A stretch of 64,000 nucleotides of DNA. Origin: Pseudanabaenaceae cyanobacterium SKYG29. Lineage in GTDB: Bacteria; Cyanobacteriota; Cyanobacteriia; Pseudanabaenales; Pseudanabaenaceae. The notes under the pieces are model-generated. The model had not been told where the DNA came from, made no database searches, and worked only from the letters and a program-made list of their open reading frames with translations. Positions 9,699 to 18,459 of the stretch are shown here, one piece after another (the stretch's first letter is position 1; every line of letters starts with the position of its first letter). The stretch is from positions 1 to 64,000 of the forward strand of contig JANWWT010000001.1 in the NCBI GenBank assembly GCA_025055675.1, given 5' to 3'. The position numbers and the translations under genes are program-made.

Positions 9699-10252
9699 AA
9701 CCTATAGGCTTTGTTCCCTAGCCAGAGAGCACGAAGAACCGCTTTACCCGATCGTCCCACTTTTACTTCTGCTATAGCTTGTCTCTGGTGCGTTGCCTCT
9801 GCTGCTTCTGTATTAATTTGTTCCCGTTGTGCTTCGGGAAAATAGAGTTCTTCAATGCCATAAATTACCTGTTCGTATCTAACAGTACCCTTGACAGCAA
9901 TTTCTTGAGGGGATAAATCACCGGGAAAAGAGGTGCTAACTCTCACAGGTTGCCAAGGCGCAGGAGCAGTAGAATTACTATTCTTAGGAGCAACAAACAC
10001 AACGTAAACAGTCCCAGAATTATAGTCTATATTTTTGCCTCCAGGTAGGGATTGTAGATAGGAGAGGGAACTGAACTCATAGTTCACTATTTGGGAGTAA
10101 CCCCGCAAAATGTCATAGGGGTCAACGGGCACTGTCTGCAGATAAACTGTCGTACCTGTGAGAACAACTGTAAAAGGTTCTGTTGCCATGCTCAGAGGAA
10201 TAGCAATCTGCAACATTAGAGGTAATACCAAGCGCCAGTAAGGTAGTTTCAT
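9695..10252 (-). CDS. GDYXXLXY-domain membrane-anchored protein
   Basis: A 185-residue protein with one N-terminal hydrophobic segment (LVLPLMLQIAIPLSM), either signal peptide or anchor. The motif DPYDILRGYSQIVNYEFSSL (about residues 43-62) is a version of the GDYXXLXY signature. Such proteins are usually encoded next to DUF2157 or DUF4401 membrane proteins, exactly as here: its ATG overlaps the stop of the upstream DUF2157 gene in ATGA. Function is unknown, and the pair probably forms one membrane complex. Confidence 0.85.
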   Translation of the reverse strand: MKLPYWRLVLPLMLQIAIPLSMATEPFTVVLTGTTVYLQTVPVDPYDILRGYSQIVNYEFSSLSYLQSLPGGKNIDYNSGTVYVVFVAPKNSNSTAPAPWQPVRVSTSFPGDLSPQEIAVKGTVRYEQVIYGIEELYFPEAQREQINTEAAEATHQRQAIAEVKVGRSGKAVLRALWLGNKAYRF

Positions 10253-11625
10253 GAATTTGCCTCCATCGATCGTTGTTGTAGATACCGTTCAAACCAGATG
10301 CCCCAACCTAAGATTGCCACACCACACAAACCTAACACAAATGCTTTGAGACTTAGTCCTGTGTCATATTCAAAGAAGCGGCTAATAATTTGTAGGCAGA
10401 GGAGAATCATCCCGAACCAAAATTTAGCTCGCTGTAGTTTTTCTGTACCCAGACGAATTAAAGTAAGACTGAGTGCTGCTAGGAAGCAATTAGTAATAAA
10501 TGTATGGATTATGAAATAATCACTATAGTTAGCATAGTAATCATAGTAGGAAATAGTAGTAGGTCTGATGAAACTTAGTGTAGTGAAACCAACTAAGGCA
10601 CCGAACATAACCTTCGTCATAATCTCATTTCTGACGAGCAGTTGTCTGACAACTACATAAAGAGCTACTCCACATAACAAACCAAAGTATAACTGCTCCA
10701 GGGAATTAAGTTTTACCCATGAATTAGATGGGTCAATATCTACAAATAAACCAAATGAACTGGCATGCCAAACAAACTTGAATGAGTAGAAGTATAAGCA
10801 AATTCCTAGGAGTAAAACACTGAAGACCCTCGCCACAGGCTGCATGGGTTTGTGAGATAGATAAGACCCTAACCGATCGAGTTTCAAACTATCATCGTAA
10901 CCCCATAGTATAACTGCAGGTAAGATAAAAATTAGCGGTTTGCTGCCATACCAGACAGTTTGACCTTGGCTAAATAACCATAGGAGAATAATTAGTACAA
11001 ATACTGCTCGTGATTCTAACCAATAGGCAAGGGGCAGCAGTAGTAGAGAAATAATAGGCATCAACTCCCCGATCGGGTGTAATTCTCGGTCAAAATTAAA
11101 AAAGTAACTACCATACCCAATTGCCAGGATAATTAGCCCCATCATTGTCAGGGTCTGAAATCGCAAACTACCTCCCATTACCAATACGCCAATACTCCAG
11201 ATGAAAAACAAGCCATAGAGCGGGCCACTGAGATGAAATATTTGGGCAACTAAGGCAATCACTCCCCCCAAACTTAAGCCAGCTGCTAATAATATGCCCT
11301 GACCCAAGCGTTGCAGTGATTGGGTATATTGCCAGAGATAAAAGCCCAAACTGTTACTGACGATCAGCCATGTTAGTAACAAGATGAACTTCGATATTCT
11401 GTCTAAGTTCTGCCAATTGGCAGCTACTGAAGTAATTACTGCTAGACCAATTAAAATGCCCCCCACCGCATATAAAATTGTGCTAAACGCCTGACCACTA
11501 GCACTAAGTTGATCGAATTGATACCGATCGGCTAACCTTTGCCACACCTCCTGGGAAATTAGCCCCTCCTGTCGCCATTGCTCTGACTCTTGCTTCAGTT
11601 CTCGCCTAAACCTTTCCCCTGCCAT
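10249..11625 (-). CDS. DUF2157-domain polytopic membrane protein
   Basis: About 458 residues from the ATG at 11625; an in-frame GTG lies two codons upstream. The soluble N-terminus LKQESEQWRQEGLISQEV is the typical DUF2157 start, followed by roughly 12 to 14 hydrophobic segments from residue 45 to the end. No enzymatic motif was seen. It is translationally coupled to the GDYXXLXY gene downstream. The family is widespread but undescribed; a role in the cell envelope is only a guess. Confidence 0.87.
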   Translation of the reverse strand: MAGERFRRELKQESEQWRQEGLISQEVWQRLADRYQFDQLSASGQAFSTILYAVGGILIGLAVITSVAANWQNLDRISKFILLLTWLIVSNSLGFYLWQYTQSLQRLGQGILLAAGLSLGGVIALVAQIFHLSGPLYGLFFIWSIGVLVMGGSLRFQTLTMMGLIILAIGYGSYFFNFDRELHPIGELMPIISLLLLPLAYWLESRAVFVLIILLWLFSQGQTVWYGSKPLIFILPAVILWGYDDSLKLDRLGSYLSHKPMQPVARVFSVLLLGICLYFYSFKFVWHASSFGLFVDIDPSNSWVKLNSLEQLYFGLLCGVALYVVVRQLLVRNEIMTKVMFGALVGFTTLSFIRPTTISYYDYYANYSDYFIIHTFITNCFLAALSLTLIRLGTEKLQRAKFWFGMILLCLQIISRFFEYDTGLSLKAFVLGLCGVAILGWGIWFERYLQQRSMEANS

Positions 11626-11755
11626 GACCACTGCCTAAACTCTAAGCCAAGGGTAACCCCCTCCCAAGTCTACCTCACCAAGCATTGTGCCACTTTTCTA
11701 GCTGTCCCTGCCAAGTGTAAAAAAAGTTACAAACTTCCCCTAGTTCTACTATCAG

Positions 11756-11784
11756 TTGACGTTAAGATAAATTTAGGAGATAAT
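11756..11784 (+). promoter_or_regulatory. Sigma70-type promoter of the small membrane gene
   Basis: TTGACG at 11756-11761 and GATAAT at 11779-11784 are separated by 17 bp. The predicted transcript would start near 11791, about 19 bases before the ATG at 11810. This is one of the clearest consensus promoters in the window. Confidence 0.7.
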
Positions 11785-11809
11785 ACCTAGGGCAGTGAGG
11801 CAAAAAACT

Positions 11810-12031
11810 ATGGCATTTGCGTTATTTCTGTGGGTTTTAGTTGTGATTCTTTCCTTATCTTTTATAGTTAGTTATTTGCTCTGGTCCCCCCGTTCTAAAT
11901 CCCCTAGTGCGATTGCCGTGGAAGTAATGGAAATTTCCTCCCGTTTATCTGTATTGGTCTGTAGTTTCACTGTGTTTCTGCTAGCCATTTGGGTAACATT
12001 GGCTGTGCTGCATTTTTTTCAGGCTCTCTAA
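11810..12031 (+). CDS. Small two-helix membrane protein, unrecognised
   Basis: About 73 residues from the ATG at 11810, which follows a GAGG ribosome site at 11797-11800; a GTG five codons earlier lies over that site and is less likely. Two hydrophobic helices (FALFLWVLVVILSLSFIV and LSVLVCSFTVFLLAIWVTL) are separated by a short loop with Pro and Ser. No family was recognised. It has its own strong promoter, and its 3' end overlaps the convergent rimI gene by 51 bp. Confidence 0.7.
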   Translation: MAFALFLWVLVVILSLSFIVSYLLWSPRSKSPSAIAVEVMEISSRLSVLVCSFTVFLLAIWVTLAVLHFFQAL

Positions 12032-12556
12032 CCAGACCCAACCCTTTTCTTGCAGTTTGTCTTTGATTGCTCCTTTCTGGAGAGCTAATTTATCCTTGAA
12101 TTCGGGCTTGTGTACTCCCTTACACCACAAAACCAGGGCATCTTCGCCGTCATTTTCATAGTATTCTTTCCTAGTGCCCACGACAGCAAAGCCAAATTTC
12201 TCATATAGTTTAATTGCTCTGGTGTTGCTGACTCTCACTTCTAAAACTACCCACTCTGCCCCGTAGTGATGTGCTCTGTGCAATAATTGCCACAGCAGGG
12301 CACTGCCCAACCCTTGGTTCTGCCACTCTGGCTTGACCGCAAAGACGATAATATGCCCCTCCTCGCAGTAAAACCAGGCACAGGCAAATCCCAAAACTTC
12401 TCCCCCACCATGAATAACCAACAACTCACTGTTGTCATTTTCTAACTCCCTAAGATATGATGTCTCAGACCAAAAACCGCCTAAACAAACCCGATCGATT
12501 AACACCATTTCTTTGATGTCTGATTCCGTGGCACGAGTAATGACAAATTCCCGCAC
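11981..12556 (-). CDS. rimI: Ribosomal protein S18 alanine N-acetyltransferase (GNAT family)
   Basis: A 191-residue GNAT acetyltransferase. The acetyl-CoA motif is V..EWQNQGLGSALLWQLL (about residues 76-92), followed by LEVRVSNTRAIKLYEKFGF, the classical RimI C-terminal half. RimI acetylates the N-terminal alanine of ribosomal protein S18. The protein is about 40 residues longer than E. coli RimI because of a lysine-rich tail (KPEFKDKLALQKG onward). It starts at a GTG at 12556, inside the 5' end of the divergent pyrF gene. The tail overlaps the convergent small membrane gene. Confidence 0.85.
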   Translation of the reverse strand: MREFVITRATESDIKEMVLIDRVCLGGFWSETSYLRELENDNSELLVIHGGGEVLGFACAWFYCEEGHIIVFAVKPEWQNQGLGSALLWQLLHRAHHYGAEWVVLEVRVSNTRAIKLYEKFGFAVVGTRKEYYENDGEDALVLWCKGVHKPEFKDKLALQKGAIKDKLQEKGWVWLESLKKMQHSQCYPNG

Positions 12557-13250
12557 TGTTACCGACCCTCAAGAACGTATTATCTTGGCATTGGACGTTC
12601 CTAATTTTAGCGAAGCACAAGCCTGGATCGATCGGTTACCTGAGGTTAAATTTTGGAAGGTGGGGTTACAGCTATTTGTAGCCGATGGACAGAGGGTATT
12701 AAACTATTTGCGAGAGCAAGAAAAACGCATTTTCCTCGATTTGAAACTCCACGATATACCTAATACTGTAGCCCGTGCCTGTGCTAGTGCCTTAATTTAT
12801 CAAGTAGACTTTCTCACGGTGCACATCAGCGGCGGCAAAACCATGTTGCAACAAGCCCAAGCAGTAGTACAAAATAGCGCTACTAAACTACTAGGAATAA
12901 CCGTCCTTACCAGTTTGACCGATGTTGATCTAGCTTGCCTAAAAGTGTCAATGACAACGCCAGAATATGTACAACATTTAGCACAAATAGCCCAGGAACT
13001 TGGCTTAGCGGGTGTCGTCTGTTCTCCCCAGGAATTAGCGGTTTTACGATCGATGTTTCCTTCTCCCTTCTTATTGGTAACCCCTGGCATTAGACTAGAG
13101 GGGGATGCAGCTGGCGATCAACACCGTTACGGCACACCCTCCCAGGCGTTTAGTCAGGGAGCTGATTACATTGTGGTGGGACGATCGGTGCTGGGGGCAG
13201 ACCATCCTGAGTTAGCTTGGGCAAGTCTATGTGCCAGTATCTCACTGTAA
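12540..13250 (+). CDS. pyrF: Orotidine 5'-phosphate decarboxylase
   Basis: A 236-residue enzyme from the ATG at 12540. It converts OMP to UMP, the last step of pyrimidine synthesis. Motifs are RIILALDVPNF at the N-terminus, the catalytic FLDLKLHDIPNTV (Asp and Lys residues), LLVTPGIR and GADYIVVGRSV. The start overlaps the start of divergent rimI by 17 bp, and I see no later start codon that keeps the conserved first strand. Longer in-frame starts upstream would run fully antisense to rimI. The overlap implies promoters located inside the opposite gene. Confidence 0.95.
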   Translation: MTNSRTVTDPQERIILALDVPNFSEAQAWIDRLPEVKFWKVGLQLFVADGQRVLNYLREQEKRIFLDLKLHDIPNTVARACASALIYQVDFLTVHISGGKTMLQQAQAVVQNSATKLLGITVLTSLTDVDLACLKVSMTTPEYVQHLAQIAQELGLAGVVCSPQELAVLRSMFPSPFLLVTPGIRLEGDAAGDQHRYGTPSQAFSQGADYIVVGRSVLGADHPELAWASLCASISL

Positions 13251-13369
13251 AGCTCTCCTTAACTGGCGAGCAGTTGTGCCAGAGGGGGGAGATAGAGTGC
13301 GGAAACTTGCCTGGAAATTACCAGATTTTTGGGTGATATTGTCGGATGGCGTAGTAAAGGAGTGAGGCG

Positions 13370-16300
13370 ATGGCTTTTATTCAAGGCAGTGCAGGCAATG
13401 ATGTATTAGACGGAACTCCCCTGGGAGATGAAATTCTGGGACTAGCAGGTAATGACTTCATTCGCGGTTTAGGCGGCAGTGACATGGTCGACGGCGGTGA
13501 AGGGGATGACACCGTCAACGGCAATGAAGGCAACGATTTTGTCCAGGGGGGGCGTGGCAATGATTTCGTCTACGGCGGTCAGGGAGAGGATGTCGTTGTG
13601 GGCGGTGAAGGGAGCGACAATGTCAACGGTAACAAGGGGGATGACATTGTATTTGGCGGTGTTGGCAATGACACGGTGCGGGGTGGTCAAGATAACGACA
13701 CGGTTTTAGGCGGTGATGGGAATGATGTCCTCTACGGGGATATAGGAACAGATGAACTGATTGGTGGTTCTGGTATTGATGTGTTTGTGCTGCAGGCAGG
13801 TAAGGGCGCAGACACGATCGTGGACTTCACTTTCGGGGAGGACTGGTTAGGTTTAGACACCTTGGAAGGGGGAGGCAACCCCAGCTTAGCCAACTTCACC
13901 TTTAGCCAGGTGGGGAACGACGTGAGAATATCACTTCTTGGGCAAGTAATTGCCATTGTGAAAAATGCCCAGGTGAGCGACTTGACAGAGGAAATATTCA
14001 CTACCGATTTGACTGCCAAGACCAGTTCGCCCCAAATTGTCCGCGGTAATAACATTACAGGCACAGCCAATGATGACTCGATCGGGGTTAGCAGCAGCCC
14101 AGGAGTGACAGGCACACCGGGCAACACCGCTACCGCTCAAAATGACACTATTAACGGTTTAGGGGGGAATGACCTAATTAGCGGTTTAGGAGGGAATGAC
14201 CTAATTAACGGCGGCGAAGGCAATGACGTAATCATCGGTGGGGAAGGCAACGACACCCTCATTGGCGAAGCAGGGAATGACACACTGCAGGGTCTCAACG
14301 GCAACGATAGTCTGGCAGGGGGACTGGGTAATGATGTTCTTAACCCAGGGGCAGGCAATGACACCGTGAGTGGTGGGGCTGGTTTGGATGTAGTAGTTTT
14401 AGACTCCACGACCACTGTCCTAGTCACTGACTTTAACAGCAGTGAAGACTATATTGGGCTTTCGGGACTGACCAGGGCTAGTCTCTCGGTGGAACAAACG
14501 GGAGCAAACACAATCATTCGCTTATTACCCTCCCGCCAGGTGCTAGCTACTTTAAACAACGTAGATTCCTCCACCTTGACCGATCGCAATTTCACCACTG
14601 ACCTCACTTCTCCCACCAATCCTCCTATTCTCATTCCTGGCAACCAAATCAGCGGCACGATCGGGAATGACCTGATTGGCACCACTTCTTCCGCGGGGGT
14701 AACAGGACTGCCGGGGAATGTAGCTACCAACGGCAATGACACGATCAACGCTATTCAAGGCAACGACACGGTCAACGCTTTGGGGGGTAACGATTTTGTC
14801 GAAGGTGGGGATGGTAACGACCTGCTTTTGGGAGCGGAAGGCAACGATACCCTCATCGGCGGTTTTGGCAACGACACATTTCAGGGGGGAGCTGGCAACG
14901 ACAGTGTTATTGGCGGACCCGGCAATGATGTGATTGACCCAGGGGAGGGCAACGACACAGTGACAGGGGGAATCGATCGGGATGTGTTTGTGCTCTTCCC
15001 CCGCACAGAGCCAGTATTGATTACAGACTTTACCCCTGCGGATGACTTTATTGCCCTGACCAACGGTCTATCTCTGGCTAACATTCAGCGTTCCCAGGTA
15101 GGTAGTGATACAGTTATCACCTTCAACAACATCACGATCGCTCGTCTGTTCAACTTCCCCGTTGTCAATCTCTTAAACAGCAACTTCACCAGCGGGATTG
15201 TCCTACCACCTGACCAGGGAGTACCAGGGAACACGATTACTGGTACAGCAGGCAATGACCTCATCAGTACAATCGCTACCCCTGGAGTAACAGGGGGCAC
15301 AGCCACGGACAACAATGACACCATTCTGGGTTTAGCGGGCAATGACACCCTCAGTGGTCTCGGCGGCAATGACAGTATTGATGGCGGTGACGGCAATGAC
15401 ATCCTAGAGGGCGGTGCCGGGGAAGATACCATTCTAGGGGGCAACGGCAATGACACTCTCCTGGGCGGTGCAGGTAATGACTCCCTCAACAGCGGCGAGG
15501 GCAACGATGTTTTGTTTGGTGGTCTGGGCAACAGCACTTTGACTGGTGGTGCTGGTTTTGATGTGTTTGTCCTTGACAGTGTGGTCAACCAGAGCATCAC
15601 CGTTACAGACTTCAATGTCAATCAAGACTACTTGGGCTTGGGAGGCGGTCTCACCTTTGAAGCCCTCAGTTTCACCGTTGAGGGTCTCAACACCATCATC
15701 CGTACCGCTGGCAGAACGATCGCTACTTTGCAGGGAGTAATCCTATCACCCATTCCTCTGGCTAACTTCACCACTGAACTCACCAGCAAAACAGCAGCCC
15801 CAGGGGGAGTAGTTACAGGAGGGAATTCCATTCAAGGTACAGTCAACAACGACACGATCGGGGTAACCAGCAGCGCAGGTGTAACAGGTAATCCTGCCAA
15901 CACTGCCACCAACTTTGCCGACACAATCGCCGGCGGGGCAGGCAACGACCAAATCTCTGGTTTAGGGGGCAATGACAGCATCCTGGGTGAGTCTGGTAAC
16001 GATACCATCCTAGGTGGGGATGGCAACGACACGATCGATGGTGGTTCAGGGGAAGACTCTATCTTTGGCGAAAATGGGGATGACCTGCTGATTGGGGGGG
16101 ATAACAACGATACCCTAGAAGGAGATTCTGGCAATGACACTGTGCAAGGGGGAGGCGGTAACGATGTAGTGACTGGCGAAGATGGCAATGACCTCCTCGA
16201 GGGCAGCTCTGGCAACGATCGGGTAGAGGGCGGTGATGGCAACGATACCTTGCGGGGTGGGTCGGGCAATGACACCCTGATCGGAGGCGGTGGTATTGAT

Positions 16301-16738
16301 GTCTTCTTCTTTGAAACTGCGGGGGACAATGGCACTGATTTACTGACAGACTTTGTGCCCGGCAATGGTGACATTCTCAACTTCTCCTTGGAAAACGCAC
16401 TGCGCCCCTTCCGCGGTACTGGTCAGCCTGCCGTAGCATTGATCAGCGCTAGTGGCACCAACATTGGTAGTAATAACGTCTTGGTGTTTAGCAATTTGAC
16501 GTTAGTAGCTAATGCTCCTCTAGCTGGTGTTGCCCCCAACACAGTCACTGGGGGAAATGTAGGCGATCGGGTGTTGGTAGTTTTTGAAAGAAACTTTAGT
16601 GGGGACTTCTTTACAACTATTGCTACTGCTAGTCTCACAGCGGATGGGCGATTTACCAGTACCAATGATGTTGCCTCTTTCCCAGGCAGAATTAACAACT
16701 ACCTGGGCTTTGCTGCCAATGACTTTCGCTTTACTTAA
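13370..16738 (+). CDS. RTX-type (hemolysin-like calcium-binding) repeat protein
   Basis: A 1122-residue acidic protein without an N-terminal signal peptide, starting at an ATG after AAAGGAGTGAGG. Large blocks consist of GGxGNDxxx nonapeptides that form calcium-binding beta-rolls (about residues 1-140, 225-340, 425-540, 625-735, 825-985). Between blocks are similar about 80-residue segments with the pattern DVFVL, TDFN..DY.GL, IIR, ATL and NFTTDLT, then GNxIxGT and SSxGVTG. Thus four to five related modules are strung together. A final non-repeat region (about 985-1122) may hold the type I secretion signal. It is probably secreted or surface-associated. No catalytic domain was seen. Confidence 0.9.
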   Translation: MAFIQGSAGNDVLDGTPLGDEILGLAGNDFIRGLGGSDMVDGGEGDDTVNGNEGNDFVQGGRGNDFVYGGQGEDVVVGGEGSDNVNGNKGDDIVFGGVGNDTVRGGQDNDTVLGGDGNDVLYGDIGTDELIGGSGIDVFVLQAGKGADTIVDFTFGEDWLGLDTLEGGGNPSLANFTFSQVGNDVRISLLGQVIAIVKNAQVSDLTEEIFTTDLTAKTSSPQIVRGNNITGTANDDSIGVSSSPGVTGTPGNTATAQNDTINGLGGNDLISGLGGNDLINGGEGNDVIIGGEGNDTLIGEAGNDTLQGLNGNDSLAGGLGNDVLNPGAGNDTVSGGAGLDVVVLDSTTTVLVTDFNSSEDYIGLSGLTRASLSVEQTGANTIIRLLPSRQVLATLNNVDSSTLTDRNFTTDLTSPTNPPILIPGNQISGTIGNDLIGTTSSAGVTGLPGNVATNGNDTINAIQGNDTVNALGGNDFVEGGDGNDLLLGAEGNDTLIGGFGNDTFQGGAGNDSVIGGPGNDVIDPGEGNDTVTGGIDRDVFVLFPRTEPVLITDFTPADDFIALTNGLSLANIQRSQVGSDTVITFNNITIARLFNFPVVNLLNSNFTSGIVLPPDQGVPGNTITGTAGNDLISTIATPGVTGGTATDNNDTILGLAGNDTLSGLGGNDSIDGGDGNDILEGGAGEDTILGGNGNDTLLGGAGNDSLNSGEGNDVLFGGLGNSTLTGGAGFDVFVLDSVVNQSITVTDFNVNQDYLGLGGGLTFEALSFTVEGLNTIIRTAGRTIATLQGVILSPIPLANFTTELTSKTAAPGGVVTGGNSIQGTVNNDTIGVTSSAGVTGNPANTATNFADTIAGGAGNDQISGLGGNDSILGESGNDTILGGDGNDTIDGGSGEDSIFGENGDDLLIGGDNNDTLEGDSGNDTVQGGGGNDVVTGEDGNDLLEGSSGNDRVEGGDGNDTLRGGSGNDTLIGGGGIDVFFFETAGDNGTDLLTDFVPGNGDILNFSLENALRPFRGTGQPAVALISASGTNIGSNNVLVFSNLTLVANAPLAGVAPNTVTGGNVGDRVLVVFERNFSGDFFTTIATASLTADGRFTSTNDVASFPGRINNYLGFAANDFRFT

Positions 16739-16746
16739 GGGGGGGC

Positions 16747-16752
16747 TATAAT
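16747..16752 (+). promoter_or_regulatory. Possible -10 element close to the ComFB gene
   Basis: A TATAAT lies between the RTX stop and the ComFB start. The transcript would begin near 16759, leaving a leader of only about 16 bases and no clear Shine-Dalgarno. The -35 region is poor. Confidence 0.4.
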
Positions 16753-16774
16753 TGCGGTAAGTGCTCTGGTCGGT

Positions 16775-17779
16775 ATGGGTAACTGCCGCAACGTTTTAGA
16801 AAGCATAGTTTTGCAGGAAGTCCAAGCTCAGCTAAAAAAACTGAGTCCTGACCTGCAGAAGAAATACAATGTCGCAGATTTAGTTGCCTATGCTCTCAAT
16901 CGGTTGCCTCCCATGTACGTTACGACTCAGAAGGGATGGGTACAATCTCGCTCCCGTGCCCTCAAGGAAATTAATCATCAAGTTGTCGATGTTGTCAAAA
17001 AAGCTCTTCACTCCTGCCGTCCTGACCCCCTGAAAAAAAGAGAACCCCTACCTGAATCGGAACTAGCCAGTGAACCCCGCACTCTAGTTTTATTGCAGGA
17101 GTTTTTGGGGAATCCCAATCTACGCTGGGATCAATTGCCCCAAGCAGTGGAACGCGCCCTCAATAATGTGACTGTAGGCGGCAATGCCCGTTCTAGTACC
17201 CCTAATCGGCGTACCCTTGATCTGCAAACCTATCTAGGGAAGAAAAAAGCCCAACCTCAACCTGAAGTAAAAGAAGAACATGATACGGAAGAGGCTCGGA
17301 TCAAAGGTACAGTAGATGCCAATGACTTTGCCCTCTATCTCCAAGTTGGGAAAATGGAATACCGCAATATTCTGGAAAGCATTGTTACTTCTGTCGCCCG
17401 CTTGCAGATTTCCCATCTTGCCCCCGAACAAGCTGATAAAGTCAATTTGGATGAAGTAACTGCCTACACCCTTAACCGCCTGCCCCCCATGTATGCCACT
17501 GATGCAGAAACCCTCAAAGAAATGCGCCTCAAAGCGAAAAACGAACTCTCCCAACAAATTGCCAATAACGTTCGCCAAGGGATTCAGTTGGTGCTGCAAT
17601 CCCCTAAGCCTGTCAAGGTGAAACCCCAGTTCCTGCGCTTCAACCGAGATATGGAAAAAGCAATCCAGGAAATCAATCGCATGCTTAACCGATCGGACGT
17701 TACCTGGCGCAACATTTTAGATATTTTGAAGCAGGAAATTGAAACAAGGCGGGAAGCTCTGCGTAACCAAAATTTCTAG
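16775..17779 (+). CDS. Tandem ComFB-domain protein (putative cyclic-dinucleotide receptor)
   Basis: A 334-residue protein with two ComFB (late competence development) domains. Domain 1 spans about residues 5-85 (NVLESIV...VAYALNRLPPMYVT), domain 2 about 196-280 (RNILESIV...TAYTLNRLPPMYAT). Each is followed by a similar 30-40 residue helical piece with a tryptophan (NPNLRWDQLPQAVERAL; RSDVTWRNILDILKQEI). Between them is a charged linker. ComFB-type proteins of cyanobacteria bind c-di-GMP or c-di-AMP and affect competence or cell size, so this is likely a two-site receptor. Adjacency to the RTX gene may reflect surface or motility control, which is inference only. Confidence 0.85.
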   Translation: MGNCRNVLESIVLQEVQAQLKKLSPDLQKKYNVADLVAYALNRLPPMYVTTQKGWVQSRSRALKEINHQVVDVVKKALHSCRPDPLKKREPLPESELASEPRTLVLLQEFLGNPNLRWDQLPQAVERALNNVTVGGNARSSTPNRRTLDLQTYLGKKKAQPQPEVKEEHDTEEARIKGTVDANDFALYLQVGKMEYRNILESIVTSVARLQISHLAPEQADKVNLDEVTAYTLNRLPPMYATDAETLKEMRLKAKNELSQQIANNVRQGIQLVLQSPKPVKVKPQFLRFNRDMEKAIQEINRMLNRSDVTWRNILDILKQEIETRREALRNQNF

Positions 17780-18459
17780 TAGCTTGCAGGATTACGAATA
17801 TCGGCTTTGCCCCAGCAGTGATAACGGAAAAAACAATCCAGACAATTTTTACTGTCGGTCGTAGGGGGAAATTGCTGGTCTTCTAGTTGGTCTAAAACCC
17901 GATCGAGTTTCCCTTGGTCTGCTTCCTTCCTTTGCTGGTTATAGGGAAAAGAAATTGTCTTGCCATCTTGGGCATACCAAAAATGGAGAGAGATTGACTC
18001 AGGGGCAACGTCTTTGTACCAATGCCACAACAGGGGATACAGACTGTGTTGCCAAGAAATTGTCTCTTTCCCTGTCTTCCAGTCCCAAATTTCATAACCA
18101 GTGGCGGTGATGACCAACCGATCGTATTTTGCCTGCAACTTCCAACCCCGATATTGCCAGTGGACAGGGAATTCACTGTAAACCTTGCCCTTTGCTTGGT
18201 CTAAGCCCGCGCGGCGGAAATTTTCCCACCAGGAGCGGACTTTGGGATCGACCCGATCGAGCCAAGGCTGTCGTTCAGCGGGAGTGAGGTGGGTCAAAAT
18301 TGCCACTAGACGATGGAATTGGGTACCCCGTCTGCCGTGGTCCTCCAGGGAAATGCGCAGCTTATCGGGCGCAAGATAGATATAGAAAAATTTGCGGGGG
18401 CACAGAGTGTAAATATCCAAGCTAGAGGCACTCAGGCATAGCGATCGGGGGTCTATCAT
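17776..18459 (-). CDS. PD-(D/E)XK nuclease-family protein with four-cysteine (AddB/Cas4-type) pattern
   Basis: A 227-residue protein. The N-terminus SLDIYTLCPRKFFYIYL has the first cysteine; the C-terminus has CLDCFFRYHC (C-x2-C-x5-C). This 1+3 cysteine layout is the iron-sulfur staple known from AddB and Cas4 nucleases. Between them are H..V (QFHRLVAIL), and YEIWDWKTGK, the D-x-K motif with Q..LY (the QhXXY element, HSLYPLLW). It is a likely RecB-like DNA nuclease for repair. No CRISPR array or cas gene is present. Its start overlaps the malQ stop (ATGA) and its stop is shared with the ComFB stop. Confidence 0.85.
   Translation of the reverse strand: MIDPRSLCLSASSLDIYTLCPRKFFYIYLAPDKLRISLEDHGRRGTQFHRLVAILTHLTPAERQPWLDRVDPKVRSWWENFRRAGLDQAKGKVYSEFPVHWQYRGWKLQAKYDRLVITATGYEIWDWKTGKETISWQHSLYPLLWHWYKDVAPESISLHFWYAQDGKTISFPYNQQRKEADQGKLDRVLDQLEDQQFPPTTDSKNCLDCFFRYHCWGKADIRNPASY

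Noticed and set aside
11794-11809. Earlier GTG start for the small membrane gene at 11795
   Set aside because: It would place the ribosome site inside the coding region; the ATG at 11810 fits better.
13370-16300. Periodic repeats that could suggest a CRISPR array
   Set aside because: They are in-frame RTX nonapeptide codons, not direct repeats with unique spacers.
13469-16380. Several long open frames antisense to the RTX gene, proline- and serine-rich
   Set aside because: They are shadows of the periodic GGxGND codons on the opposite strand and have no start signals or family features.
17776-18459. Cas4 of a CRISPR system
   Set aside because: Motifs fit, but there is no array or other cas gene within the window.
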